DNA from: Emcibacteraceae bacterium
Lineage (GTDB): Bacteria > Pseudomonadota > Alphaproteobacteria > Sphingomonadales > Emcibacteraceae
Reading direction: 5' to 3'
Assembly: GCA_021774795.1 (NCBI GenBank)
Contig: JAJFIR010000014.1
Coordinates: forward strand, 186,001-250,000
DNA length: 64,000 bases
A program made the translations under genes and the position numbers. Shown here piece after piece: positions 47,645 to 57,763 of the stretch. Positions within the stretch are counted from its first letter, which is position 1. Each line of letters starts with the position of its first letter. Under the pieces are notes generated by a model. That model was not told where the DNA came from. It did not search any database and saw nothing but the letters and a program-made list of their open reading frames with translations.

Positions 47645-47741
47645 GTATTATTTCCTCCAATAAACAAGAATAATTAAACTGTATATTATTTAAGTTCACT
47701 TGTAAATTTGAGCATTACATGTTGTTGGAAAAGACAAATTA

Positions 47742-48275
47742 TCATCGCTTTCTGATGTAGTGACTTTGAACAAGAGATTTTAATAAAACTACTGTACTAC
47801 TATGGTTGAAATTGAGGGGGCTTACTAGTTTTCCAAAAAGCGGTTTACCGCCACCCAGCAAGATTGGAACCTGCGTGATAATCAATTCGTCGATTAAATC
47901 TTCCTTCAGGAAGTTTTGTACTGTTATGCCGCCGTCAATATAAAGGTTTTCATATCCTTTTTCATTTATCGGTTTTATTACATCGGTCAAATTACCATTT
48001 ACGAGTGTCGTTTTATCATCATATTGTTCCGGTATACTCTTTAATTTATTGCTGAGGACAAATATGTGTTTTTGATAGGGCCATTCGCCGTTAAATCCAC
48101 ACACCATATCAAAAGTATTTCTTCCCATTACGATTGCATCTATGCGGTCCATAAATTTCCCAAAACCAAGATCTTCGCCTTTGGGAATGGGAATAGCATT
48201 TAGCCAATCAATGCCATCATTCTCGTCAGCGATATATCCGTCTAAACTAGTACCGATATAAACAATATTGGACAT
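47742..48275 (-). CDS. Dihydrofolate reductase-like (RibD C-terminal domain) protein
   Basis: 177 residues. MSNIVYIGTSLDGYIADENDGIDWL is the usual start of DHFR-like proteins of the RibD C-terminal family, followed by IVMGRNTFDMVCGFNGEWPY and the nucleotide-binding YIDGGITVQNFLKEDLIDEL. It probably reduces a small pteridine or flavin-precursor-like substrate with NAD(P)H; none is identifiable. It diverges from a TetR regulator across a strong palindrome and is its most likely target. Confidence 0.88.
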   Translation of the reverse strand: MSNIVYIGTSLDGYIADENDGIDWLNAIPIPKGEDLGFGKFMDRIDAIVMGRNTFDMVCGFNGEWPYQKHIFVLSNKLKSIPEQYDDKTTLVNGNLTDVIKPINEKGYENLYIDGGITVQNFLKEDLIDELIITQVPILLGGGKPLFGKLVSPLNFNHSSTVVLLKSLVQSHYIRKR

Positions 48276-48317
48276 TAAACTTTCCTTCTAATTTTGTTGA
48301 ATTAATATTAGATTTAC

Positions 48318-48350
48318 ATTATTAATTCTACATTGTAGAATTAATAATGT
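48318..48350. promoter_or_regulatory. Operator: perfect 16-bp inverted repeat between DHFR-like gene and tetR-type gene
   Basis: CATTATTAATTCTACA and TGTAGAATTAATAATG are exact reverse complements separated by one T. The site lies 18 bp upstream of the regulator start and 42 bp from the DHFR-like start, in the divergent promoter region. Placement and symmetry are those of a TetR-family autoregulatory operator. Confidence 0.8.
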
Positions 48351-48368
48351 TTAATACAAGGAGATTTT

Positions 48369-48932
48369 ATGTCTGTCAAGCCCAAGAAACGTGGAAGACC
48401 GTTTAATTCCAGCAAACAGCTTTCCAACAGCATAATTCTGAAATGCGCTAAATCTATGTTGGAAGAAGAAGGGAAAATACCTGCTATTCGTGGACTTGCC
48501 GCCAAATTGAATGTGGACGCAATGGCAATTTATCACTATTTCGCTAATAAGAACGCTCTGCTCGAAGCCATTGCAAGTTCATTGGTTACAGAAATATATG
48601 AACCCAAAAATGATAGACCCTGGAAAACGGAAATTTATAGCTTGTGCTATAGTTATCTTAAACTATTAAAGGATTATAACGGACTACTTGAAACAATGCT
48701 GTCTTCTACTTGTTTTGGACCATCAAATGTTTTTACTGAAAAGTTTAGCCAAATTACGGATACTTTGGGCCTTTCTCCGGCTACAGCAATAACTGCACGT
48801 GATTTGTTGGTTGATTATCTTCACGGTTTTGCCTTTGCAATGCAATTAAACAAGCGGGACGGCGAAATTGAACTTGAAATGATAAAAGGTCCCATCAATT
48901 TATATTTCGGTGCTCTTGAAAAATATAACTGA
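48369..48932 (+). CDS. TetR-family transcriptional regulator
   Basis: 187 residues. The N-terminal helix-turn-helix (GKIPAIRGLAAKLNVDAMAIYHYFANKNALLEAIA, residues about 38-72) is typical of TetR repressors, and the rest is helical ligand-binding and dimerisation domain. AAGGAG lies 4-9 nt before the ATG. With the palindrome in the divergent region, it probably represses itself and the DHFR-like gene. Its inducer is unknown. Confidence 0.9.
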   Translation: MSVKPKKRGRPFNSSKQLSNSIILKCAKSMLEEEGKIPAIRGLAAKLNVDAMAIYHYFANKNALLEAIASSLVTEIYEPKNDRPWKTEIYSLCYSYLKLLKDYNGLLETMLSSTCFGPSNVFTEKFSQITDTLGLSPATAITARDLLVDYLHGFAFAMQLNKRDGEIELEMIKGPINLYFGALEKYN

Positions 48933-48948
48933 GCCACAAGCTCTATTT

Positions 48949-49323
48949 CTATATAGCGATAAGGGCGGCAGTGACCATGCGGCCTTCCTGTAATAATACA
49001 TTATAGGTTCGTGCTGCGGCCCCGGTATCCATCACTTCAATGGCGATGTCATTATCTGCGAATGCCTTACGTATTTCTTTTGAAATGAACGCCATTCCCC
49101 CGCCCATTCCAATGACCAACAGCTCAATATTATCAGAATTTTCAAGTAAAGGTTTTAATCCTTCAAGCGTGATATCCGAATGTTTTGTGACATTCCAGGG
49201 ATAAAACCCACCAGGCGTTATGAGCATCGAACCCGTAAAACGGCTATCACCCATGCGAAAACCGCCATCGCCATATCCGGCGATAAACGCTTCACTACTG
49301 GATTTTATTTCTGTGAATTCCAT
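48949..49323 (-). CDS. Mth938/NDUFAF3-like domain protein
   Basis: 124 residues, a complete single domain: GYGDGGFRMGDSRFTGSMLI, the PWNV loop, ELLVIGMGGGM and IEVMDTGAAARTYNVLLQEG are hallmarks of the Mth938-like fold. Its homologues in mitochondria assist complex I assembly; bacterial function is unsettled. It follows secF (TAATG junction), the standard alphaproteobacterial arrangement. Confidence 0.9.
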   Translation of the reverse strand: MEFTEIKSSSEAFIAGYGDGGFRMGDSRFTGSMLITPGGFYPWNVTKHSDITLEGLKPLLENSDNIELLVIGMGGGMAFISKEIRKAFADNDIAIEVMDTGAAARTYNVLLQEGRMVTAALIAI

Positions 49324-50273
49324 TATTCCCTATATTGCGGCGGCAATACTTCCTGACCTTCGGCAAGCTTTTCTTCCGGCTCACGTCGCAGTTCAAACCA
49401 AAGTAAAACAGGCGACGCGATAAACACCGATGAATAAGTCCCGACAAAAACACCCCAGATCATTGCCGCTGTAAAGCCATGTACGACTTCACCACCAAAA
49501 AAGAATAAAGCCGTTAACGCAAGCAGTGTGGTCAACGATGTCATTACTGTCCGTGCCAATGTTTCGTTAAGGCTTAAGTTAATCAGATCCGGCATTTCCT
49601 TCTTGCGGAACTTACGAAGATTTTCACGAATTCGGTCATAGACGACTACCGTGTCATTCAGCGAATAACCCACAATGGTCAAAATCGCGGCGATAATGTT
49701 CAGGTTAAATTCAAGTTGGGTAAGCGAGAACATACCAATCGTCAAAGCAACATCATGAACAAGTGCGATAACCGCGCCAAGGCCAAATTGCCACTCAAAA
49801 CGTATCCAAATATAAAAAAGAACGGCACCAACGGCGAGCAACACCGACATAATACCGCTTTGAATAAGCTCACCGGACACAACACCGCCTACTGATTCAG
49901 TACGTTGAAAGGTAATCGCATCGTTTACGCCTTCTTCCAGCGTGGTCTGCACCAACAGCACAACTTCATTTAATGATAATGTCGGGTGTTCTTCAATACG
50001 GATAAGTATTTGGTTTTCCGCCCCAAATGTTTGAATAGAGACATCACCAAGGTCAAGACTGCCTGTCAGGCCCCGGATTAAAGATATGTCGGCCGGTGCC
50101 TCCGTATGGGCTTCTATTAAAAACCCGCCTTTAAAATCAATACCGAAATTAAGACCTTTGGTAAAATACAGACCGATAGAAGCAATAATCAGCAGCGTGG
50201 AAAGCAAATAAGCAACTTTTCGCGCGTTAACGAATGGAATATTGGTATTTTCGGGAACCAGTTTAAGCAACAT
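49323..50273 (-). CDS. secF: Protein translocase subunit SecF
   Basis: 316 residues with six transmembrane helices. FGIDFKGGFLIEAHT follows the first helix, and ILTIVGYSLNDTVVVYDRIRENLRK and TRTVMTSLTT-like (ARTVMTSLTTLLALTALFFF) are characteristic. With SecD it drives proton-motive-force-dependent release of translocated proteins into the periplasm. It lies 15 bp downstream of secD. Confidence 0.97.
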   Translation of the reverse strand: MLLKLVPENTNIPFVNARKVAYLLSTLLIIASIGLYFTKGLNFGIDFKGGFLIEAHTEAPADISLIRGLTGSLDLGDVSIQTFGAENQILIRIEEHPTLSLNEVVLLVQTTLEEGVNDAITFQRTESVGGVVSGELIQSGIMSVLLAVGAVLFYIWIRFEWQFGLGAVIALVHDVALTIGMFSLTQLEFNLNIIAAILTIVGYSLNDTVVVYDRIRENLRKFRKKEMPDLINLSLNETLARTVMTSLTTLLALTALFFFGGEVVHGFTAAMIWGVFVGTYSSVFIASPVLLWFELRREPEEKLAEGQEVLPPQYRE

Positions 50274-50288
50274 TATTCGGTTCTTCCC

Positions 50289-51905
50289 TTAAAGTCTTAA
50301 AACAGCAGGGCGTGTTTTACGAACCCACATAACAATAATTAAACGTGACAAGCTTACGGCGGTAAACACAGACGTAAAAATACCCGCTGCCAACGTAACG
50401 GCAAAGCCCTTGACCGGCCCCGATCCAAACTGGAATAAAATAAGTGCGGCAATAAGTGTCGTCACATTGGCATCAATAATTGTTCCAAATGCCCGTGAAT
50501 AGCCAACATCAATGGCCGACAGCACATTTTTTCCGCTGCGCATTTCTTCTCGTATCCGCTCAAAAATAAGCACATTTGCATCAACGGCCATACCAACGGT
50601 GAGCACTACCCCCGCTATACCCGGCAAAGTAAGCGTTGCACCGAACATGGATAATATCCCAAATATCAGAAATATATTCACCGCCAGCGCAAAATTAGCA
50701 ATCATACCAAACAGACCGTAGCTGAGTGCCACATAAACCATCACTGAAACAAGGCCGATAATAGAGGCAACCTTACCGGCCGCGACACTATCTGCGCCTA
50801 AGCCCGGGCCGACCGTTCTTTCTTCCAGTACTTCAAGCGGAGCAGGAAGCGCCCCTGCCCTAAGCAATAAAGCCAGGTCGCTTGCTTCTTTTGATGAAAA
50901 GCCGCCTGTTATAATCGCTGATCCACCTAAAATAGCGGTACGAATATTTGGCGAACTAATAACTTCGTTATCCAGAACAATGGCAAAAGGTTTACCGACA
51001 TTTGCACGGGTTGCATCGGCAAATTGTTTGCCGCCCTTGGTGTTAAAAGTAATTGAAACAGCAATCTGGTTATTTTCATCCATGGTTTGCGTTGCTTGAA
51101 CCAGATCTTCACCGGACACCATTACTCGTGTTCTAATGGCATGCTTTCGTATTGGTTCGCCGTTCGCATCTTTTTCGTATGATGGTAATATCACTGTGCC
51201 GGTTGGCGGGCGCCGGCCACTATTGATATCGCGCTCTGACAATGTTAAGTCGGTCAAATGAAAATTCATCTGCGCTGTTGTGCCGATAATCTTGAGCAGT
51301 TCTTTCGTATCTTTAATGCCCGGCACCTGGATAAGCACACGGTCCGCGCCATTTTGTTGGATGATCGGTTCTTTGGTTCCCATGGCATCAATACGGCGCC
51401 TTAGCACCTCAATGGATTGCTCGACCGATTGGTTTTTCTTTTCGATACTTGCCGCTTCCGACAGGATCAAGTTAATAACGTTACCTTCTCCGTCTTCAAT
51501 AATGATATCATCACTACCGACAGACGCCAGACTGGCACCCACTTTTACAATCTCTGAACGAATAATTCGTAAAGCGTTCTCCCGGTCTTCTTCATTCACC
51601 AATGTAACGACTAACCTTTCACCACGAGGGACAATCCGGTGATTTATTTTTTCATCCAGCAATTCATCTCGCAGATTTAATCTTTTATCTTCGATCATAT
51701 TCTGGATGACTTCATCCATCACCACACCCATGAGAAGATGAGCACCACCCTGAAGATCAAGTCCTAAGGAAACTTGCTTCGATGGCAGAAAACCGGGAAC
51801 ATTTTCAAGTTGTTCATCGGATAAAAAATTCGGCAGTGCCAACATAATCCCCAAAAGAGAGAAAAATGCGATTGCGGTTACTTTCCAGCGCGGGAAATCA
51901 AGCAT
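50289..51905 (-). CDS. secD: Protein translocase subunit SecD
   Basis: 538 residues. The first helix is followed by SLGLDLQGGAHLLMGV. A large periplasmic P1 domain holds the GTVILPSY region and ILGGSAIITGGFSSKEASDL. The membrane half shows LRAGALPAPLEVLEERTVGP, VGMAVDANVLIFERIREEMR and FGTIIDANVTTLIAALILF. It acts with SecF and YajC at the SecYEG channel. It lies 23 bp after yajC. Confidence 0.97.
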   Translation of the reverse strand: MLDFPRWKVTAIAFFSLLGIMLALPNFLSDEQLENVPGFLPSKQVSLGLDLQGGAHLLMGVVMDEVIQNMIEDKRLNLRDELLDEKINHRIVPRGERLVVTLVNEEDRENALRIIRSEIVKVGASLASVGSDDIIIEDGEGNVINLILSEAASIEKKNQSVEQSIEVLRRRIDAMGTKEPIIQQNGADRVLIQVPGIKDTKELLKIIGTTAQMNFHLTDLTLSERDINSGRRPPTGTVILPSYEKDANGEPIRKHAIRTRVMVSGEDLVQATQTMDENNQIAVSITFNTKGGKQFADATRANVGKPFAIVLDNEVISSPNIRTAILGGSAIITGGFSSKEASDLALLLRAGALPAPLEVLEERTVGPGLGADSVAAGKVASIIGLVSVMVYVALSYGLFGMIANFALAVNIFLIFGILSMFGATLTLPGIAGVVLTVGMAVDANVLIFERIREEMRSGKNVLSAIDVGYSRAFGTIIDANVTTLIAALILFQFGSGPVKGFAVTLAAGIFTSVFTAVSLSRLIIVMWVRKTRPAVLRL

Positions 51906-51928
51906 TATACCAGGTCCGTCATAGTAGT

Positions 51929-52261
51929 TTATTTTTTATCATCATTTGCCGGTGCCGGTTTCCCTTGCACCTGAGTGATTGTCGAACGAATGACACGCAC
52001 TTTTACGTCACTTGCGATTTCAACTTCAACTTCATTGTCATCTATAATTTTGCTAACTTTTGCAACAATCCCACCAGATGTAATAACTTTATCACCTCGT
52101 TTCAAGGCTTCAACCATGGCTTTATGTTCTTTCGCGCGTTTTTGCTGCGGCCTTATAAGCAAGAAGTAAAACACCACAAAAATAAGAACGAAGGGCAACA
52201 GCCCCACTAAGCCGCCACCATCACCACCAGCCGCTTGCGCATAAGCTTCAGATATGAACAT
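51929..52261 (-). CDS. yajC: Preprotein translocase subunit YajC
   Basis: 110 residues. One transmembrane helix (about 20-40, LLPFVLIFVVFYFLLIRPQQ) is followed by the YajC signature QKRAKEHKAMVEALKRGDKV and ITSGGIVAKVSKI. It is the first gene of the yajC-secD-secF-Mth938 operon and diverges from the DUF815 ATPase gene. Confidence 0.96.
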   Translation of the reverse strand: MFISEAYAQAAGGDGGGLVGLLPFVLIFVVFYFLLIRPQQKRAKEHKAMVEALKRGDKVITSGGIVAKVSKIIDDNEVEVEIASDVKVRVIRSTITQVQGKPAPANDDKK

Positions 52262-52388
52262 TTATTTATCCCTCTTTAGATTTAATAAAATTTATCTATT
52301 GGATATAAGCAAAGGGCGATGTAAAAACAAGGATAAATACATAAACAAGCCGTGTACTATTATCTATTTTTTAATTATTGTGAAATAT

Positions 52389-53222
52389 ATGACCGAAGAA
52401 TATCTAAAAAAGATCGCCGATGCGTTAGAACGACTTGCTCCCGATACGCCAACCACACCGACCATAAATGGCGCAAATGCATTTATCTGGCATATTGAAC
52501 CGGATAATTTAATACCGGTGCAAAATGTAAATCATGTGAAACTTGAATTATTGCACGGCATTGATCATGTACGGGATATCCTCGTGAAAAATACCCAACA
52601 ATTCGCAGACGGTTTTCCAGCAAATAATGCCCTGCTTTGGGGGGCCCGCGGTATGGGTAAAAGCTCGTTGATTAAAGCCATCCATGCGACAATAAAAAAC
52701 CTCGCGCTTATTGAAATACACCGCGAGGATATACCCAGTTTGCCGAGACTACTTGATATCATCAGGGGCAGTGAACGTCGTTCAATTCTATTTTGTGATG
52801 ACCTCTCGTTCGATCATGATGACGGCACGTATAAATCGCTCAAAGCTGTTTTAGAGGGCGGCGTCGAAGGAAGACCGAAAAATGTCCTCTTTTACGCGAC
52901 ATCGAACCGTCGCCACCTGATGCCTCGTGATATGATGGAGAATGAACGCTCGACAGCTATTAATCCTTCGGAAGCCACGGAAGAAAAAGTATCACTTTCT
53001 GATCGCTTTGGCCTCTGGCTCGGGTTTCACAGCTGCAACCAGACCGACTATCTTAAAATGGTTGATGGCTACCTGAAACATTATGATATTCCAGTTGAAA
53101 GATCAGTTGCCCACGCAGAAGCATTGACTTGGTCACGCACGAGGGGCGCACGGTCGGGGCGGGTTGCATTTCAATATTTGCAGGATTTAGCAGGTAGAAT
53201 GGGTGTTAATTTAGATAATTAG
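52389..53222 (+). CDS. DUF815-family AAA+ ATPase
   Basis: 277 residues from ATG 52389. An earlier in-frame ATG at 52254 would overlap the divergent yajC start and add an unlikely segment. Walker A is WGARGMGKSS (about residue 83) and Walker B is SILFCDDLSFDHDD; the arginine-rich TSNRRHLMPRDMMENE and FGLWLGFHSCNQTDYLKMV follow. These are DUF815 signatures. The cellular role of the family is poorly defined. Its position beside yajC/secDF is common in alphaproteobacteria. Confidence 0.92.
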   Translation: MTEEYLKKIADALERLAPDTPTTPTINGANAFIWHIEPDNLIPVQNVNHVKLELLHGIDHVRDILVKNTQQFADGFPANNALLWGARGMGKSSLIKAIHATIKNLALIEIHREDIPSLPRLLDIIRGSERRSILFCDDLSFDHDDGTYKSLKAVLEGGVEGRPKNVLFYATSNRRHLMPRDMMENERSTAINPSEATEEKVSLSDRFGLWLGFHSCNQTDYLKMVDGYLKHYDIPVERSVAHAEALTWSRTRGARSGRVAFQYLQDLAGRMGVNLDN

Positions 53223-53224
53223 CC

Positions 53225-53386
53225 TTATGCATCAATAAGATAAACTTTATTTTTAATGTGGTCCTGAACAAGGATTTTAAAATCCTTGTTCTCGGACTGC
53301 TTAAGCGAAGCTGCTTTTTTCGTATCTTTATTTATCGCCTTTGGTAAATAAAATTCGACGTTGTATATGTCAGTTCTTCTGTTCAT
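53225..53386 (-). CDS. Possible small protein, 53 aa
   Basis: ATG 53386 to TAA 53225 encodes a basic, soluble 53-residue peptide beginning MNRRTDIYNVEFYLPKAINK and ending KVYLIDA. The upstream region offers only an A-rich AAAGAT as a weak ribosome-binding site. It lies between the convergent DUF815 gene and the groEL terminator. A perfect palindrome falls inside it, which could instead indicate a non-coding element. Confidence 0.4.
   Translation of the reverse strand: MNRRTDIYNVEFYLPKAINKDTKKAASLKQSENKDFKILVQDHIKNKVYLIDA
53266..53291. repeat. Perfect 26-bp palindrome
   Basis: GAACAAGGATTTT is followed with no spacer by AAAATCCTTGTTC. It lies 44 bp past the DUF815 stop codon and inside the possible 53-aa gene. 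No T tract follows on either strand. Confidence 0.55.
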
Positions 53387-53499
53387 TTTTTTATCTTTAA
53401 GTTAGTTATCAGAGAGAATCGCTATTAATTTTTTATACCCCACAATAATTACAGTTTAATTAAAACCAAATTAAGGCACCTTTATTGCGGACAAAATTA

Positions 53500-53524
53500 A
53501 AGGCCGGAGAAATTCTCCGACCTT
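53500..53524 (-). terminator. Rho-independent terminator of groESL
   Basis: On the minus strand AAGGTCGGAGA pairs with TCTCCGGCCTT (one G-U pair) around an AAT loop, followed by TAATTTTG. It lies 49 bp after the groEL stop. Confidence 0.75.
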
Positions 53525-53573
53525 CATATAGTACATTAAATAGTAGTTGTAAAGTGTTGGTTAATATAGAGGT

Positions 53574-55235
<1,662 letters not shown>

Positions 55236-55260
55236 TTATATTAGTTTAATGAAAGGTCGC

Positions 55261-55548
55261 TTATTCAACGATACCCAAAATGTCAGATTCTTTCATAATC
55301 AACAGTTCTTCACCGTCAACTTTAATTTCTGTACCAGACCATTTGCCGAAAAGCACTTTGTCACCCGCTTTAACATCCAATGCAGTAACTTTACCGTCTT
55401 CAGCTTTATTGCCCGTACCAACAGCGATAATTTCACCTTCGCTCGGTTTTTCTTGTGCTGTATCAGGAATAATAATGCCTCCCGCTGTTTTCATTTCATT
55501 TTCTACGCGACGTACAAGGACGCGATCATGTAAAGGACGAAATCCCAT
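55261..55548 (-). CDS. groES: Co-chaperonin GroES (10 kDa)
   Basis: 95 residues. [20 protein letters not shown], the mobile loop [15 protein letters not shown], and [20 protein letters not shown] are diagnostic. It is the first gene of the groESL operon; the CIRCE element lies 52-78 bp upstream of its start. Confidence 0.99.
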   Translation of the reverse strand: MGFRPLHDRVLVRRVENEMKTAGGIIIPDTAQEKPSEGEIIAVGTGNKAEDGKVTALDVKAGDKVLFGKWSGTEIKVDGEELLIMKESDILGIVE

Positions 55549-55599
55549 ATTCTTTACCCTTTCTTTGGGTTGATAATTAAATTGTCTGTTTCATGTGCG

Positions 55600-55626
55600 T
55601 TAGCACTCTCATACCAAGAGTGCCAA
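55600..55626 (-). promoter_or_regulatory. CIRCE element (HrcA operator) upstream of groESL
   Basis: TTAGCACTC-N9-GAGTGCCAA matches the CIRCE consensus TTAGCACTC-N9-GAGTGCTAA with one mismatch. Just upstream on the minus strand, CTTGACT and CTATTAT could be heat-shock sigma (RpoH) or housekeeping promoter elements, but their spacing (about 12-13 bp) leaves the class open. HrcA repression with possible RpoH activation is the expected control. Confidence 0.88.
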
Positions 55627-55711
55627 CAACTGTACAGAACAGATAATAGATTGAAAAAAAGAGTCAAGTGTCCAACATCAAAAAAACGCATTTTTTTATT
55701 TTTTATCTAAA

Positions 55712-57145
55712 TTAAATCACTAAATAGATAGCAATTGTCGAAAATCCGATCAGTAAAGCATAAGGAAGCTGTGTAATGACGTGGTCCATATGATCACTGC
55801 CCGCCCCGATTGAAGATAAAACAGACGTATCTGAAACAGGCGAAGAATGGTCGCCAAATATTCCGCCACCTACAACAGCGGCCAAGGCTTTATATACAAT
55901 TGGATCATGAGCCACGCCACCGGAAAAACCATAAGCGATCGGTAGCACAAACGGGATCATAAGTGCAAATGCGCCCCAGGAAGTCCCGGTGGAGAAAGAT
56001 ATGGTTGCCGTAATAAAAAAAGTTGATGCCACAAGTAATGTCGGTGTCATAAATCCCTGCGAAGCGGCCATTATAAATTCGGCGGCACCCAAGCCCTTGG
56101 TCACGGTATTAATACAATAAGCCAGTGCGGTGATGATAATAGCCGACATCACACTTTTCGCACCTTTAACACCAATTTCCGTAAGATCACTTAAATCTTT
56201 GACATACCCTTTGAAATAAAGAGAGGCACCCAGATATATCACTGCTGTTATGAAAGCTTCAGATATTTTTAAACTACCGAAAACAAAATAACTGACGATA
56301 ACGGTTCCGAACACAATGATGATCGGTACGGTAAAATCAAACAGCAAACTGGGGTTATCCTGTTTTTGCGCAAAAATATCATCATCATCATCTTCGCTAA
56401 CCATCGGGATAGCACCATCTCTCAGCACCTTACCTTCAACACGGGCACGGGTTTCTGCCTTTTTCATAAACCCAAAATCCGGCATGATCTCAAGACAAAT
56501 AAGCAACGTAAAAAAAATTAGCAACATGGGATAAATATTATAAGGGATCGAACTCGCGAACAACGCAATTGCTTCATCACTATTAGCAACAGGTCCCCCT
56601 TCCGCTGCTATTAATCCACCAAGATAAGCTCCCCATGACATAAATGGCACCAGCACACAAACAGAAGCAGTCGTGGAATCCAGTATATAAGCCAGTTTTT
56701 CGCGTGAAACTTTCGCGGCGTCCGTAAGGGGGCGCATGACCGGTCCAGTCATAAGCGGACTAAAATAATCATCAACAATAAAAAAACCAAGCAACCATGT
56801 CGTAAATTTTACATGCTTCGGCGAGGTACCTTTTCCGGATACTTTGTTTGCAAATGCAACAAGCACCCCAGCCCGTTTAAACAATTCAAACAATATACCA
56901 ATGAACATGATGATCACACATATACGAATAAATTCACCGTCAAGGCTATCTGCTATTAATCTAACAAATCCAGCTGCGGGATCTATTCCCATAAGTGCCG
57001 CGCTTGGGTCAAAATCCATCATTATTACGCCGATTAAACAGCCGGAAAAAAGTGAAAATATCGCACTTCTCGTTAAAAAAGCTGCCACAATAGCAAAGAT
57101 CAACGGTACCAATGACCAAATGCCATAATTAATCGCAGATTCCAT
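55712..57145 (-). CDS. NhaC-family Na+/H+ antiporter (second copy)
   Basis: 477 residues with about eleven transmembrane helices. Signatures include FIVDDYFSPLMTGPVMRPLT, STTASVCVLVPFMSWGAYLG, STGTSWGAFALMIPFVLPIA and GGIFGDHSSPVSDTSVLSSI. A loop of about 25 acidic residues (SEDDDDDIFAQKQD) interrupts the centre. It is only distantly similar to the copy at 33554-35071 and closer to the transporters annotated for sodium or amino-acid linked exchange. It stands alone. Confidence 0.88.
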   Translation of the reverse strand: MESAINYGIWSLVPLIFAIVAAFLTRSAIFSLFSGCLIGVIMMDFDPSAALMGIDPAAGFVRLIADSLDGEFIRICVIIMFIGILFELFKRAGVLVAFANKVSGKGTSPKHVKFTTWLLGFFIVDDYFSPLMTGPVMRPLTDAAKVSREKLAYILDSTTASVCVLVPFMSWGAYLGGLIAAEGGPVANSDEAIALFASSIPYNIYPMLLIFFTLLICLEIMPDFGFMKKAETRARVEGKVLRDGAIPMVSEDDDDDIFAQKQDNPSLLFDFTVPIIIVFGTVIVSYFVFGSLKISEAFITAVIYLGASLYFKGYVKDLSDLTEIGVKGAKSVMSAIIITALAYCINTVTKGLGAAEFIMAASQGFMTPTLLVASTFFITATISFSTGTSWGAFALMIPFVLPIAYGFSGGVAHDPIVYKALAAVVGGGIFGDHSSPVSDTSVLSSIGAGSDHMDHVITQLPYALLIGFSTIAIYLVI

Positions 57146-57224
57146 TAGAACAAATTTCCTTCTTATTTTTCGTCGATATTAATGATGAGAAGTTGAGTTG
57201 TACAGGATTTAGCGACGCTTATTC

Positions 57225-57434
57225 CTAATTCTTTCGGACAAAAGGTATCAATAATAAATACAAGCCAGACACAATCGCAAAAAATAATAATATCAGCTCA
57301 AGCATGCTTGCCCGCTCGAGATTAAATATTACGGAAGGATCTAACCAAAAAGAAAAAAGCAGACAAATGAAACAAATTACTTTGGCAATTAACACTTTTT
57401 TTATCTGCTCCATGTTTATCCATTTTGCTTTCAC
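57225..57434 (-). CDS. Small two-helix membrane protein, 69 aa
   Basis: Two transmembrane helices (about 12-30, KVLIAKVICFICLLFSFWL; 44-64, MLELILLFFAIVSGLYLLLI). The start ATG overlaps the DUF1491 stop by 4 bp (ATGA), so it is cotranslated. No family recognised. A later ATG (57413) would leave the second helix and most of the first. Confidence 0.65.
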   Translation of the reverse strand: MKAKWINMEQIKKVLIAKVICFICLLFSFWLDPSVIFNLERASMLELILLFFAIVSGLYLLLIPFVRKN

Positions 57435-57763
57435 ACAGCGGGCTTATATTGCCCCTTTATATCATCCACCTCAATAACCCATAGGTCTTCATCAAAATCG
57501 CGCTGTTTTCTGATGTAGGAATCCGCTTTTTGTTCGGTCATAAATTCATCGTCAAGTGGCTGATGCCATACTAAATCGTCGGCTTCATCGCGCGTTTGAG
57601 TATAAATTTTACAACCTTTTACCGCGACATACTGTTTAATCAGCACAAGCCCACGTTCTTTATCACCTTTATGTAATACTACCGCTGATAAAAATAAGCC
57701 TTCACAGCGCTTTATCTCCGCTGAAACCCAAACGCTGGATTTTAATCGCGCCTCTAACGCCAT
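57431..57763 (-). CDS. DUF1491-family protein
   Basis: 110 residues. LKSSVWVSAEIKRCEGLFLS, the RGLVLIKQYV core and the end ADSYIRKQRDFDEDLWVIEV match the alphaproteobacterial DUF1491 family, whose function is unknown. It starts directly after the stop of the membrane/coiled-coil gene and overlaps the next small membrane gene, so the three form a tight operon. Confidence 0.85.
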   Translation of the reverse strand: MALEARLKSSVWVSAEIKRCEGLFLSAVVLHKGDKERGLVLIKQYVAVKGCKIYTQTRDEADDLVWHQPLDDEFMTEQKADSYIRKQRDFDEDLWVIEVDDIKGQYKPAV

